DNA of 64,000 nucleotides, taken from NCBI RefSeq assembly GCF_014982745.1, contig NZ_JADCKA010000001.1, positions 62,001 through 126,000 on the forward strand, written 5' to 3'. This stretch comes from Gallibacter intestinalis (GTDB lineage Bacteria > Bacillota > Clostridia > Peptostreptococcales > Anaerovoracaceae). The position numbers and the translations under genes are program-made. Of this stretch, positions 10,001-18,946 are shown piece by piece; position 1 is the stretch's first letter; every line of letters begins with the position of its first letter. The notes beneath the pieces are model-generated. The model saw only the letters and a list, made by a program, of their open reading frames with translations. It ran no database searches and was not told the origin of the DNA.

Positions 10001-10795
10001 TGTTTAGGCGACGGAGAACTTGCTACTGGCTATATAGAAATTGGTAATAAGTATTACTATTTTGGAGCAGATGGCTATATGTTGGTAGGACATCAAATAA
10101 TAAATGGAAAACCATATCAATTCTACACAGCAGAAGGCTATGGATATGGTGAAGGTTGGATAAATTATACTACTGGAGAGAAAGCATATTGTTTAGGTGG
10201 AGGAGAACTTGTTACTGGTACTACAGAAATAAATGGCGTAATATACAGTTTCAATAGTGATGGCTATCTAGTGTCTCAATCAAAACACTCTATAACTGGA
10301 AAAACTAATACCACAGTAGAAGAGCTGGTAGCATATTATGAAAAACATAGCCCTATTCAGTACTCAGAGTATTATGCTAAAAGTAAAGATAAAGAGGCAA
10401 CGACGCTTGAGGAATTTTGTAGAATATATATAGAAGAAGCAACAATAGAAAACATAAATGTAGAAGTTGCATTTTGCCAAGCCATGAAAGAGACGGGATG
10501 GTTGCAATTTGGTGGTGCGGTTAAACCAAATCAGTTCAATTTTGCTGGTATAGGTGCGATTGATTCTGCACCACAAAATGCAGCAAGCTTTGAAAATGCT
10601 AGACAAGGAATACGGGCACAGATACAGCATTTAAAAGCATATGCTAATACAGAAAACCTCATAAATACATGCGTAGATCCACGATTTAACCTTGTGACTA
10701 GAGGTAGTGCTCCATATGTAGAAGATCTTGGCGGAAAATGGGCATCTGATAAAAATTATGGATTTAGTATAGTCGAAATGATGCAAGACATATAA
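7067..10795 (+). CDS. Secreted dual-domain wall hydrolase: amidase_3, wall-binding repeats, glucosaminidase
   Basis: The product is 1242 residues. It has a signal peptide (RSLAILLIIGLVITG, cleaved near ANA-AEN) and an acidic low-complexity spacer rich in Asp/Glu/Thr to about residue 90. An unassigned region follows. Next comes an N-acetylmuramoyl-L-alanine amidase of the amidase_3 class: Zn ligands in LDPGHD (about 265), LREEKLN (about 281) and SIHLNAS (about 345), and catalytic Glu in VEHAF (about 420). About 600 residues of aromatic/Gly wall-binding repeats follow, with eight units carrying GYGYGxGWINY. The last 165 residues match the endo-beta-N-acetylglucosaminidase fold (VEVAFCQAMKETGWLQFGG, NQFNFAGIGA). 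The protein should therefore cut both the peptide-sugar bond and the glycan strand. Its own promoter and terminator make it monocistronic. Confidence 0.9.
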   Translation: MNKIKRSLAILLIIGLVITGMPINMANAAENNVVNGENTNITVVDDNQSDSNTATDDEQDETIKEEDAKTTDEGTNVSESQDDSADIQLNYIYVESPKVTTPGEQNIVVSLGGNFDDIENVKLNYQKDNGKTKSWKSSDSAEGAFLFTKDFKDTDTGVYDIVSVSFEVNGATKEIVLKEMGHEAHFGVNEEYKVDSNEVLEVQSDGSLVEKSEIDNSTLENENTVVEVDPSDMEQVSNDVKSAITNQIGSKALSSRAGDDKLIIYLDPGHDNTHTGSGHGSLREEKLNLQIAQYCRAELEQYSGVEVRMTRSDSGACPYPGTNKDQCLLNRIDDACDNGADAYVSIHLNASGVGANGAEVWYWYNNATGNGLANKIQNQLVALGLKDRGAKPNTPTKPDESDTYAVTRECKNRGVPGIIVEHAFMDGSTDYSFLSNPNNIEKLGVADAKGIVNYFGLLKGEWIETSEGRQYQFNDGTYAKGYIAIEGKYYYFNEDGYMQVGYQKIDGKPYQFYTAEGYGYGEGWINYNSGEKAYCLGGGELATGYTRIDNKYYYFGTDGYMQVGHQMINGKPYQFYTEEGYGYGKGWINYTTGEKAYCLGGGELAVGIMSIDGKRYGFDENGYLITGYTKIGDKYYYFDVNGNMQVGHQIINGKPYQFYTEEGYGYGKGWINYTTGEKAYCLGGGELVVGHMNIEGKSYYFDSNGFLQASSAGNGIWQQDSKGKKYQYNDGTYAKGYIAIEGKYYYFDSNGYLCGGYQKINGQPYQFYMEEGYGYGKGWINYTTGEKAYCLGGGELTTGYTKIDNKYYYFGTDGFMRGGYQKINGKPYQFYTEEGYGYGKGWINYTTGEKAYCLGGGELATGYTKIDNKYYYFGTDGFMRGGYQKINGKPYQFYTEEGYGYGKGWINYTTGEKAYCLGGGELATGYTKIDNKYYYFGTDGFMCGGYQKINGKPYQFYTEEGYGYGKGWINYTTGEKAYCLGDGELATGYIEIGNKYYYFGADGYMLVGHQIINGKPYQFYTAEGYGYGEGWINYTTGEKAYCLGGGELVTGTTEINGVIYSFNSDGYLVSQSKHSITGKTNTTVEELVAYYEKHSPIQYSEYYAKSKDKEATTLEEFCRIYIEEATIENINVEVAFCQAMKETGWLQFGGAVKPNQFNFAGIGAIDSAPQNAASFENARQGIRAQIQHLKAYANTENLINTCVDPRFNLVTRGSAPYVEDLGGKWASDKNYGFSIVEMMQDI
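8585..10271 (+). repeat. Eight in-frame coding repeats of the wall-binding region
   Basis: Each long unit starts GKPYQFYTxEGYGYG and ends near GGYQKIN or GHQIIN. Most are 63 codons (189 bp), but units 2 and 3 are longer because extra short repeats are inserted. Units 4 to 6 (about 9349-9915) are nearly identical at DNA level, differing at only a handful of positions, which points to recent unequal recombination. Confidence 0.9.
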
Positions 10796-10812
10796 ATATA
10801 ATGTTCTAATAG

Positions 10813-10850
10813 AATGGATAGGATTTTGTAAGATAATCCTATCCATTTTA
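10813..10850 (+). terminator. Strong rho-independent terminator
   Basis: A 13-bp perfect stem, AATGGATAGGATT with AATCCTATCCATT, is followed by TTA. It separates the hydrolase gene from the polysaccharide operon. Confidence 0.8.
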
Positions 10851-10871
10851 GGTATAACGATATATGATTTG

Positions 10872-10900
10872 TTGTTATTTTTTTTGCAATATGATATACT
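10872..10900 (+). promoter_or_regulatory. Sigma-A promoter of the first polysaccharide operon
   Basis: TTGTTA (10872-10877), 17 bp with a T tract, TATACT (10895-10900). It lies 38 bp upstream of the first gene of the operon. Confidence 0.7.
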
Positions 10901-10937
10901 TTTTCAGATAAATATTACATAGAAAAAGGTAGTACTT

Positions 10938-12782
10938 ATGAAAGAATTTTTTGAAAATAAGCGTTTTAGAATATTCGTTTTAATCATATTGGATTTCATA
11001 GTAGTATATTTAAGCGCAATGCTTGCGCTTATTTTGAGATTTGATATAACTACAATTCCACAGGAGTATTACGACGGTGCAGTGAGATCGCTACCCGTCT
11101 ATTTTGTTATAACAATAGTGGTAATGTGGATATTTAAGTTATATAACAGGGTATGGACTTATGCTTCTTTAAGTGAGCTTGTTGCAGTTATTAAAGCGAC
11201 CTTACTTATAGGCGTTTTGTTTGTTTGTTATCATGTGTTGTTCCAAATAAATATGCCCCGAAGTTACTATTTCTTGATTTGTGCTTTTATGGCAACTTTC
11301 TTTTCTTGTAGTAGATTTGCAAAGGTAGCTATAAAAAACTATAAAGAGTCAAGAAAATCTAAAAATATTAGAAATTATGTGATGCTTATTGGGGCAGGTT
11401 CTGCGGCTAATATATTGCTCAATGAATTGAAATCTACTGCACCGGATACAGTTGTAGTATGTGCCATAGATGATAATCCAAACAAAAAGAATAAATATAT
11501 GCAGGGAGTACCAATAGTTGGAAACAGAAATGCAATTGAGAGTAGCGCTAAAAAGTATGGTGCTACGGAGATTATAATTGCAATGCCTTCTGCTGACGCT
11601 AAGTCAATAAGAGAAGTAATTGAACTATGCAATAAAACTGGACTGCCTACTAAAATACTTCCGGCGGTATCATCAACTTTGACATCATCTTTATCTAAAG
11701 AGATTAGAGAAGTCAGATATGAAGATTTATTGGGCCGTGAACCAGTACAGGTTAATCAAAAGGGGATACATGAATTTCTCCATGATAAAGTAGTATTGGT
11801 AACAGGTGGCGGTGGATCTATTGGTTCAGAATTGTGCAGACAGATTGTAGGCAATGTACCTAAAACTTTGATTATCTTTGATATATACGAAAATTGTGCA
11901 TATGATATTCAAAATGAACTTAAGAGGAATTATCCAGATGTACATATAGAAACTTTAATAGGTTCAGTCAGAGATTATGACAGGATGGAAGACATATTTA
12001 AAGAGTATAAGCCAAATGTAGTTTATCATGCTGCAGCGCACAAACATGTACCTCTTATGGAAGATTCTCCGAATGAGGCAATAAAGAATAACTGTCTCGG
12101 TACACTAAATGTGGCTAAATTAGCTGATAAATACGAAGTGGACAATTTTGTACTCATATCGACAGATAAAGCTGTTAGACCGACTAATGTTATGGGAGCA
12201 AGTAAACGAATTTGTGAGATGATTGTTCAGTCGTTTGCAAATGAATCTCAGCATACTAAGTTTGCAGCGGTTCGTTTTGGAAATGTATTGGGAAGTAACG
12301 GTTCAGTTATACCGTTGTTTTTAAAACAGATAGAAAATGGTGGCCCAGTTACTGTCACCCATAAAGAAATAACAAGATTCTTTATGACTATTCCTGAAGC
12401 GGTTTCCTTAGTACTTCAAGCAGGACTTTTTGCTAAAGGCGGAGAAATATTCGTTTTAGACATGGGAGAACCTGTTAAGATTTATGAACTGGCTGAAAAC
12501 CTTATAAAAATGAAAGGTCACACTCCAAATGGAGATATAAAAATTGAGATAGTAGGTTTAAGGCCGGGTGAAAAATTATACGAAGAATTGCTGATGGATG
12601 AAGAAGGCCTCAGCAAAACTGAAAATCAGATGATTTTTATAGGTCAACCTATTGATTTTGATGAAGAAAAGTTCTTTAATGAATTGGATGATTTAATTGA
12701 GAGCGCAGAAAACAATGTGCCTAACATAAAAGAACTTGTGACACATGTATGTACTACATATATAATAACGGATAACAAATAG
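10938..12782 (+). CDS. UDP-sugar 4,6-dehydratase, WbpM/CapD type
   Basis: The product is 614 residues. Four membrane helices occupy roughly the first 120 residues. A first Rossmann domain follows (LIGAGSAANILLNEL, about 152), then a second, catalytic one (VTGGGGSIGSELCRQI, about 287). In the active-site region, ISTDKAVRPTNVMGASKR, the usual SDR Tyr is replaced by Met. This gives the Ser-Met-Lys triad known from the WbpM branch. These enzymes convert UDP-GlcNAc to the 4-keto-6-deoxy sugar at the inner membrane face. The next two genes encode an aminotransferase and an initiating sugar transferase, so the product is probably aminated at C4 and used as the first sugar of the repeat unit. Confidence 0.9.
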   Translation: MKEFFENKRFRIFVLIILDFIVVYLSAMLALILRFDITTIPQEYYDGAVRSLPVYFVITIVVMWIFKLYNRVWTYASLSELVAVIKATLLIGVLFVCYHVLFQINMPRSYYFLICAFMATFFSCSRFAKVAIKNYKESRKSKNIRNYVMLIGAGSAANILLNELKSTAPDTVVVCAIDDNPNKKNKYMQGVPIVGNRNAIESSAKKYGATEIIIAMPSADAKSIREVIELCNKTGLPTKILPAVSSTLTSSLSKEIREVRYEDLLGREPVQVNQKGIHEFLHDKVVLVTGGGGSIGSELCRQIVGNVPKTLIIFDIYENCAYDIQNELKRNYPDVHIETLIGSVRDYDRMEDIFKEYKPNVVYHAAAHKHVPLMEDSPNEAIKNNCLGTLNVAKLADKYEVDNFVLISTDKAVRPTNVMGASKRICEMIVQSFANESQHTKFAAVRFGNVLGSNGSVIPLFLKQIENGGPVTVTHKEITRFFMTIPEAVSLVLQAGLFAKGGEIFVLDMGEPVKIYELAENLIKMKGHTPNGDIKIEIVGLRPGEKLYEELLMDEEGLSKTENQMIFIGQPIDFDEEKFFNELDDLIESAENNVPNIKELVTHVCTTYIITDNK

Positions 12783-12793
12783 GAGATTTTATT

Positions 12794-13999
12794 ATGAATA
12801 TACCTTTTTCACCACCGGATATAACAGAAAGAGAAATTGAGCTTGTAAGTGAAGTGCTCAGATCAGGATGGGTAACTACTGGTCCAAAAACAAAAGAGTT
12901 TGAAAAGAAACTTGCAGAATATGTAGGAACAGAAAAGTTTGTTTGTCTTGGTTCTGCTACTGCAGCAATGGAAATGACACTCAGACTACTTGGTGTCGGT
13001 CCGGGAGATGAAGTAATAGTGCCGGCATATACCTATACAGCGTCTTGCAGTGTTATATGCCATGTGGGAGCAAAACCAGTTATTGTAGATATCTCTAAAG
13101 ACTCTTTTGAGATGGATTATGATGCTTTAGATGAATATATAAATGAGCATACTAAAGCTATAATTCCTGTGGATCTTGGTGGAGCAGTATGTGATTTCGA
13201 TAAAATATATAGCTGTGTAGAAAGGAATAAAGATAAATTCGTTCCTTCTAATGAGATACAGAAAGCGTTTGGTCGCATAGTAATCATGAGTGATTGTGCT
13301 CATGGGTTCGGAGCAGAGAGAAATGGCGTAAAGACAGGAAACTTTGCTGATTTTACATGCTATTCGTTTCATGCAGTAAAAAACCTTACCACTGTAGAAG
13401 GTGGTGCAGTAACATGGAGAAATATAGAAGGCTTTGATAACGAAGAAATATATAGGCAGTATATGAACTTGTCACTTCATGGACAGACTAAAGATGCATT
13501 AAACAAAAACAAAGCCGGGGCATGGGAATACGATATAGTATCTCCGGCTTACAAATGCAATATGACAGATTTGCAGGGAGCAATAGGGTTAGCACAGCTT
13601 GAACGCTATGAGAGAATGTTAAATCGTAGGAAAACCATAATAAACAGATACAATAGTGTATTAGATGGCTATAATGTAACCTACTTAAAGCATAAAACAG
13701 AAGAGTATACTTCTAGTGGACACCTTTACCTTATGCATGTAAATGACATCGATGAAGCAGAAAGAAACAATATCATTAATAGATTTGCGGAAAAGGGTGT
13801 AGCAACAAATGTTCATTATAAGCCGTTACCAATGCTCACGGCATATAAAAATCTTGGATATGATATAAAAGATTTTCCAAACGCTTTTAACTATTATAAA
13901 AACGAAATTACGCTTCCACTTTACAGTAAAATGACGGACGAAGAGTTGGATTATGTTGTAAGTGTAATAGAGGAAGTATTAAAGGAATATAAAAAGTAA
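12794..13999 (+). CDS. DegT/DnrJ/EryC1/StrS sugar aminotransferase
   Basis: The product is 401 residues, the usual length for PLP-dependent sugar aminotransferases. The start follows AGGAGATTTT. Landmarks are GSATAAMEMTLRLLGVGPGDEVIVPAYTY at the cofactor phosphate site (split here as GSATAAMEM and GPGDEVIVP), the Asp segment SDCAHGFGAE, and the Schiff-base Lys in SFHAVKNLTT (about 197). It lies between a 4,6-dehydratase and a PglC/WcaJ-type transferase, which argues that it aminates the 4-keto group. The gene overlaps the next one by TAATG. No PglD-type N-acetyltransferase lies beside it, so the 4-amine may stay free. Confidence 0.88.
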   Translation: MNIPFSPPDITEREIELVSEVLRSGWVTTGPKTKEFEKKLAEYVGTEKFVCLGSATAAMEMTLRLLGVGPGDEVIVPAYTYTASCSVICHVGAKPVIVDISKDSFEMDYDALDEYINEHTKAIIPVDLGGAVCDFDKIYSCVERNKDKFVPSNEIQKAFGRIVIMSDCAHGFGAERNGVKTGNFADFTCYSFHAVKNLTTVEGGAVTWRNIEGFDNEEIYRQYMNLSLHGQTKDALNKNKAGAWEYDIVSPAYKCNMTDLQGAIGLAQLERYERMLNRRKTIINRYNSVLDGYNVTYLKHKTEEYTSSGHLYLMHVNDIDEAERNNIINRFAEKGVATNVHYKPLPMLTAYKNLGYDIKDFPNAFNYYKNEITLPLYSKMTDEELDYVVSVIEEVLKEYKK

Positions 14000-14691
14000 T
14001 GCTAACCAAATGGGAACAATTGGATGAAAAATTACAAAATGACGAAGTAAAAAGATATTATGATATTTTATCTCATAAAAGAGGTAGCCTTTTATTAAAA
14101 AGAATATTTGATATCGTAGTATCTCTACTCATGATTGTCATTTTATCTCCTGTACTCTTGTTTATATCAATATGGATAAAAACAGACTCTAAAGGCCCTG
14201 TGTTTTATAGGCAAGTAAGAGTTACTAAAAATAATAAAGATTTTAGAATTTTTAAATTCAGAACTATGGTGCAGGATGCGGATAAAATCGGAAGTCTTGT
14301 AACTGTAGGGAATGATAGCAGAATTACAAAAGTCGGCTCTAAAATCAGAAAGGTAAGGCTCGATGAATTGCCTCAGCTATTTAATATATTCATAGGCGAT
14401 ATGAGTTTTGTGGGAACAAGACCAGAAGTCAGAAAATATGTTGATAGATATACTAACGAGATGATGGCTACTTTATTGCTTCCGGCTGGAGTAACATCTT
14501 TAGCTAGTATTATGTATAAAGATGAAGATGATATAATGGCTGAAAAAACGGCAACAGGCATGAGCGTTGATGAAGCATATATAGAGTATGTTTTGCCGGA
14601 TAAAATGAGATATAATCTTGAAGCAATTAAAAGATTTTCATTTTTTAATGAGATTAAACTTATGTTTAAAACAGTTATAGAGGTTTTTTAA
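13999..14691 (+). CDS. Initiating sugar transferase (PglC/WcaJ family)
   Basis: The product is 230 residues. It has a membrane helix near residues 35-60 (KRIFDIVVSLLMIVIL) and the bacterial sugar transferase core. The core includes FRIFKFRTMVQDAD, RKVRLDELPQLFN with the catalytic Asp-Glu, and GTRPEVRKYV. It lacks the four extra N-terminal helices of WcaJ, so it is the short PglC/WcfS form. These enzymes move a sugar phosphate from a UDP-sugar to undecaprenyl phosphate and so start a repeat unit. The ATG overlaps the stop of the aminotransferase gene, indicating tight translational coupling with the enzymes that make its donor. Confidence 0.9.
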   Translation: MLTKWEQLDEKLQNDEVKRYYDILSHKRGSLLLKRIFDIVVSLLMIVILSPVLLFISIWIKTDSKGPVFYRQVRVTKNNKDFRIFKFRTMVQDADKIGSLVTVGNDSRITKVGSKIRKVRLDELPQLFNIFIGDMSFVGTRPEVRKYVDRYTNEMMATLLLPAGVTSLASIMYKDEDDIMAEKTATGMSVDEAYIEYVLPDKMRYNLEAIKRFSFFNEIKLMFKTVIEVF

Positions 14692-14702
14692 TAAGGAATA
14701 AT

Positions 14703-15932
14703 ATGAATATCTTACTGATAAATCATTATGCAGGGTCTCCAGAGATGGGAATGGAATTTCGTCCATACTATTTTGCCCGAGAGTGGGTAAAGATGGGACA
14801 TAAAGTTGATATAATAGCTGCGGATTATTCCCATTTAAGAAGAAAGAATCCTGAAGTAAAAGAAGATTTCCAAAGCGAAGTTATAGATGGCATTAATTAT
14901 CATTGGATAATTACAAATAAATATGAAGGCAATGGTGTGCAACGAGTTAAAACCATGGCAAAGTTTGTATATAAGTTGTGGTCAAAAGCTAGGTGGATTG
15001 TCGATGAATATGAGCCAGATGTTGTAATCTGTTCATCTACTTATCCATTAGACACATATGTTGGACAGAGAATAAGAAAACTATCTAAGAAAAAAGTTAA
15101 ACTTATTCATGAAGTGCATGATATGTGGCCTATCAGTCCAATTGAAATTGGTGGGATGTCACCAAAACACCCATTTATACAGGTGATGCAAGCCGGAGAA
15201 AATTCTTTTTGTAAAAAGTCAGATATTGTTGTATCGCTTTTGCCAGCAACTAAAGATTATTTCGTTGAACACGGAATGAATCCAGAACACTGGCGTTATG
15301 TAACGAATGGAGTATTACTTTCGGAATGGGAAGAATACGAAAAAATTCCTTTAGAAATAAAAGAACATTTCGAGCAGAATAAAAAAGATGGCAAGTTTAA
15401 TTTGTGTTTTTTTGGAAGCTTGCATAAAACATATAATTTAGATGTTTTAATTAATGCTGTTAAAAAGATTAACTCTCAAGAACTTGCAGTTACTTTTATA
15501 GGGCCTGGTATGGATAGAGATGAATTAGAGAGTATGTGTAAAGGTTTTGAGGATACATTTAAATTTTTCGGTCCAATTAGCAAAAAATCAATTCCAGATC
15601 TTTTTAATTATATAGATGCAACATTTGTTGGGGCAAAAAGTCAGAAAATATTTAGATTTGGAATAGCAATGAATAAGTTGTTTGACTCCATGATGGGTGG
15701 TAAGCCGATTTTATATATGGTGGATGCACCAAATGATTTTGTGAAAGAATATAAATGCGGAATATCAGTAAATGGCCAAAGTGAAGATGACCTTATTACG
15801 GGGATAAAAGAAATCATGAACTTATCAGAGCAAGAAAAGGCAGATATGGGACAAAGAGGTAAAATGGCTGCTAAAAACATATTTAATTACACTTCCTTGT
15901 CAAAAGAATTTGTAAAAATTATGGAGGAATAA
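14703..15932 (+). CDS. Glycosyltransferase family 4
   Basis: The product is 409 residues with a GT-B architecture. The N-terminal half opens with ILLINHYAGSPEMGMEFRPYY. The C-terminal nucleotide-sugar half contains CFFGSLHKTYNLDVLINA and MVDAPNDFVKEYKCGISV with the acidic residue that holds the donor. It resembles WbuB-type transferases of O-antigen and capsule loci. It probably adds the second sugar of the repeat unit on the inner membrane face. The gene sits 11 nt after the initiating transferase and 2 nt before the 2-epimerase gene, well inside the operon. The sugar specificity cannot be read from sequence. Confidence 0.85.
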   Translation: MNILLINHYAGSPEMGMEFRPYYFAREWVKMGHKVDIIAADYSHLRRKNPEVKEDFQSEVIDGINYHWIITNKYEGNGVQRVKTMAKFVYKLWSKARWIVDEYEPDVVICSSTYPLDTYVGQRIRKLSKKKVKLIHEVHDMWPISPIEIGGMSPKHPFIQVMQAGENSFCKKSDIVVSLLPATKDYFVEHGMNPEHWRYVTNGVLLSEWEEYEKIPLEIKEHFEQNKKDGKFNLCFFGSLHKTYNLDVLINAVKKINSQELAVTFIGPGMDRDELESMCKGFEDTFKFFGPISKKSIPDLFNYIDATFVGAKSQKIFRFGIAMNKLFDSMMGGKPILYMVDAPNDFVKEYKCGISVNGQSEDDLITGIKEIMNLSEQEKADMGQRGKMAAKNIFNYTSLSKEFVKIMEE

Positions 15933-15934
15933 TA

Positions 15935-17017
15935 ATGAAAAAAATTGTTACCATAGTTGGCGCTCGCCCGCAATTTATAAAAGCAGCTGTTGTATCAAGA
16001 GCATTGAGAGAAAAGTATCATGAAATACTTGTTCATACTGGACAGCATTATGATTACAATATGTCAGAGGTTTTTTTTGAAGAAATGGATATACCTAAAC
16101 CGGATTACAATTTAGGAATATCCGGTGGTACACATGGCAAAATGACAGGCGAGATGTTAATTGCCATTGAGGACGTATTGATAAAAGAAAAACCAGATGC
16201 AGTCCTTTTATATGGAGATACAAATTCTACTTTAGCCGGAGCATTAGCTGCAGTAAAATTACATATACCTGTTATCCATGTAGAAGCTGGTAACAGACTG
16301 GGCACTAAAGATAACCCAGAAGAAATAAATAGAATACTTACAGACCATGTATCATCGCTACATCTTTGCTGTACAGAATCTGCAAAGGAATTTCTACACA
16401 AAGAAGGCATTGTAGATTCTGTAAAAGTCGTTGGAGACCCAATGTATGATGCATTTGTATATTATTCTAAAAAGGTAGGCGATGAGCAGCCTGAAACTTT
16501 AAAGGACTTAGATGAGAAGGATATAATAATACCAGATAATTTCTACTATATGACATGTCATAGAGAAGAAAACGCAGGCAATGACAAAACACTTACTGAA
16601 ATACTTGAAGCGATGAATTCTTTACCTTATCCTACTATCTATCCAGTGCATCCTAGAAACAGAGAGAGAGCATATCAGATAGTAAAACAAAATAATTTCA
16701 ATAATGTTTTGCTTTGTAATCCTGTAGGATATCTTATGTCTGTATATTTAGTAAACCATTGCGAAAAAATTGTAACGGATTCAGGAGGGTTGCAGAGAGA
16801 AGCATTCTTTGCGGAAAAACAATGCGTAACAGTTTTCGATTATATAGTGTGGCCGGAAACCATGATAGATAATCGAAATCAATTGGCTAAGCCTGATAAA
16901 AATGATATACTCAATAAATTAGAGAAAAAACAAAGCATTAATGAAAATCATGCTTTTGGAGACGGATTCTCATACAACAAAATAATAGATGAAATAGATA
17001 AATTGCTTAACGCTTAG
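15935..17017 (+). CDS. wecB: UDP-N-acetylglucosamine 2-epimerase family protein
   Basis: The product is 360 residues with the non-hydrolysing UDP-HexNAc 2-epimerase signature: VGARPQFIKAA at the N-terminus, HTGQHYDYNMS, YGDTNSTLAGALAA, HVEAGNR, EEINRILTDH and TDSGGLQREAFF. In most homologues the HVEAG motif is followed by Leu-Arg; here it is Asn-Arg. It could make UDP-ManNAc from UDP-GlcNAc. In this operon, with WbpA-, WbpB-, WbpD- and WbpE-like genes, it could instead be the WbpI-type enzyme that converts UDP-GlcNAc(3NAc)A to UDP-ManNAc(3NAc)A. Sequence alone does not decide. The symbol is for the family only. Confidence 0.82.
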   Translation: MKKIVTIVGARPQFIKAAVVSRALREKYHEILVHTGQHYDYNMSEVFFEEMDIPKPDYNLGISGGTHGKMTGEMLIAIEDVLIKEKPDAVLLYGDTNSTLAGALAAVKLHIPVIHVEAGNRLGTKDNPEEINRILTDHVSSLHLCCTESAKEFLHKEGIVDSVKVVGDPMYDAFVYYSKKVGDEQPETLKDLDEKDIIIPDNFYYMTCHREENAGNDKTLTEILEAMNSLPYPTIYPVHPRNRERAYQIVKQNNFNNVLLCNPVGYLMSVYLVNHCEKIVTDSGGLQREAFFAEKQCVTVFDYIVWPETMIDNRNQLAKPDKNDILNKLEKKQSINENHAFGDGFSYNKIIDEIDKLLNA

Positions 17018-17027
17018 GAGGATACAA

Positions 17028-18344
17028 ATGATAAAAGAACAACTGACAAAAAAGATAGACGATAGAACTATAAAAGTAGGAGTAGTAGGTCTCGGTTATG
17101 TAGGTCTCCCGCTTGCTGTTGAAAAAGCAAAAGCAGGCTTTGAAACCATAGGCTTTGATGTGCAGCCTGCTAAAGTTGATATGGTAAATGCAGGACATAA
17201 CTATATCGGTGATGTAGTTGATGAAGATCTAAAAAAACTTGTAGAAGAAGGCATGCTTAAAGCTACAACTGACTTTTCATTTGTAAAAGATGTTGACTTT
17301 ATAGCTATCTGTGTTCCAACTCCTTTAGATGAGCATCAGCAGCCGGATATAAGCTATGTAAAAAATTCAACTATAGAAATTTCAAAATACATGACTAAAG
17401 GAACAATGGTTGTTCTTGAATCTACAACATATCCGGGAACTACTGAGGAGCTCATAAAGCCGATATTGGAAGAAGGCTCTGGACTTAAGTGCGGCGAAGA
17501 CTTCTATCTTGGATTTTCACCAGAAAGAGTAGACCCGGGTAACAAGCAGTTTAAGACAAAGAACACTCCAAAGGTTGTGGGAGCAATCGGTAAAGATGCC
17601 ACAGAAGTAATAGCGGCGATGTACCGTGCAGTCCTTGAAGGCGATGTTTATGAAGTATCTTCTCCTGCAGTTGCAGAAATGGAAAAAATCCTTGAAAACA
17701 CATATAGAAATATCAATATAGGTCTTGTAAACGAATTGGCAATTCTTTGCGATAAAATGAACATCAGCCTATGGGAAGTAGTTGATGCAGCAAGCACAAA
17801 ACCATATGGATTCCAGCCATTTTATCCAGGTCCAGGTCTCGGTGGACATTGTATTCCTCTTGACCCATATTACCTTTCATGGAAAGCAAGGGAATTTGGT
17901 TTCCATACATCGATGATAGAAGCATCAATGATGATTAACGACAAGATGCCTGAATACTGTGTAGAAAGAGCAAGCAAAGTACTTAATAGAAATAAGAAGG
18001 CTCTTAATGGATCAAAAGTATTAGTGCTTGGCGTTGCATACAAGCAGGATATAGACGATTACAGAGAAAGCCCAGCTATTGATGTAATCAATGTGCTTAA
18101 AGAAAACGGTGCCGATGTTGACTTCTATGATCCGTTTATTCCTGAATATAAGGATAATGGTGAAATTTTTAAGGGAATAGAAAAGATTGATGAAAATATC
18201 ATCGTTTCATATGACCTTATTATGATAACAGCATCTCATAGCGTTCTTGATTATGATATGATTCAGAAGAATGCTAAAGCAATATTCGATACAAAGAATG
18301 CTATGAAAAATGTTGAAAACAGAGAAAATATTGAGGTGCTCTAA
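17028..18344 (+). CDS. UDP-HexNAc 6-dehydrogenase (WbpA/WecC family)
   Basis: The product is 438 residues of the UDP-glucose/GDP-mannose dehydrogenase superfamily. It shows the N-terminal NAD site [15 protein letters not shown], the [13 protein letters not shown] segment, [11 protein letters not shown], the helix [15 protein letters not shown], the catalytic Cys in [15 protein letters not shown] (about residue 268), and a C-terminal UDP-binding Rossmann domain ([20 protein letters not shown]). It oxidises C6 of a UDP-N-acetylhexosamine to the uronic acid in two NAD steps. The ATG of the following acetyltransferase gene overlaps its end. With the downstream wbpB-, wbpD- and wbpE-like genes it probably works on UDP-GlcNAc. 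Confidence 0.88.
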   Translation: MIKEQLTKKIDDRTIKVGVVGLGYVGLPLAVEKAKAGFETIGFDVQPAKVDMVNAGHNYIGDVVDEDLKKLVEEGMLKATTDFSFVKDVDFIAICVPTPLDEHQQPDISYVKNSTIEISKYMTKGTMVVLESTTYPGTTEELIKPILEEGSGLKCGEDFYLGFSPERVDPGNKQFKTKNTPKVVGAIGKDATEVIAAMYRAVLEGDVYEVSSPAVAEMEKILENTYRNINIGLVNELAILCDKMNISLWEVVDAASTKPYGFQPFYPGPGLGGHCIPLDPYYLSWKAREFGFHTSMIEASMMINDKMPEYCVERASKVLNRNKKALNGSKVLVLGVAYKQDIDDYRESPAIDVINVLKENGADVDFYDPFIPEYKDNGEIFKGIEKIDENIIVSYDLIMITASHSVLDYDMIQKNAKAIFDTKNAMKNVENRENIEVL

Positions 18345-18910
18345 TGGGAAAGTATTTTGTGCATGAAACAAGCATTGTAGACGACAATGTAAAAATAGGT
18401 GATGGAACTAAAATATGGCATTTCTCCCATGTTCAGTCAGGGGCAGAGATCGGAGAAAATTGTTCATTTGGTCAGAATGTAAATGTGTCCAATAATGTAA
18501 AAATCGGCAACGGTTGTAAGGTACAGAACAATGTATCTATATACGAAGGTGTCGAACTTGAAGACTATGTCTTCTGCGGCCCTTCAATGGTATTTACAAA
18601 TGATTTGACTCCAAGGGCTAAATACCCTAAAGGAAGTGCTGGATATAAAAAGACAGTGCTTCATACAGGCGCTACTGTAGGAGCAAATGCAACAGTAGTA
18701 TGCGGGCACGAAATCGGAGAATGGGCAATGATAGCAGCAGGTGCTGTCGTTACAAAGAATGTAAAGCCACATGCTCTTATGGCAGGTGTACCGGCTAAAC
18801 AGATTGGCTGGGTATGCGAGTGTGGTGAGATTTTGGATGATACTTTGAAATGCAGCAAATGTAATAGAAATTATCAAGAAACAGAAAATGGATTGAAAGA
18901 AGAAAAATGA
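18344..18910 (+). CDS. WbpD-type hexapeptide N-acetyltransferase
   Basis: The product is 188 residues of left-handed beta-helix repeats ([55 protein letters not shown]). It ends in GVPAKQIGW and a small C-terminal Cys cluster, C-E-C followed nine residues later by C-S-K-C, which looks like a zinc ribbon. The closest known role is WbpD/WlbB: acetyl-CoA-dependent acetylation of the 3-amino group of UDP-2-acetamido-3-amino-2,3-dideoxyglucuronate. The Gfo/Idh oxidase and aminotransferase that would make that substrate are at 22225 and 26435. The ATG overlaps the stop of the dehydrogenase gene. Confidence 0.85.
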   Translation: MGKYFVHETSIVDDNVKIGDGTKIWHFSHVQSGAEIGENCSFGQNVNVSNNVKIGNGCKVQNNVSIYEGVELEDYVFCGPSMVFTNDLTPRAKYPKGSAGYKKTVLHTGATVGANATVVCGHEIGEWAMIAAGAVVTKNVKPHALMAGVPAKQIGWVCECGEILDDTLKCSKCNRNYQETENGLKEEK

Positions 18911-18946
18911 AATATAAGATAGTAAGGTGTGAACACAACATAAGAT

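Noticed and set aside
8585-10271. A CRISPR-like or tandem non-coding array
   Set aside because: The repeats are in-frame protein repeats of 63 codons inside one reading frame.
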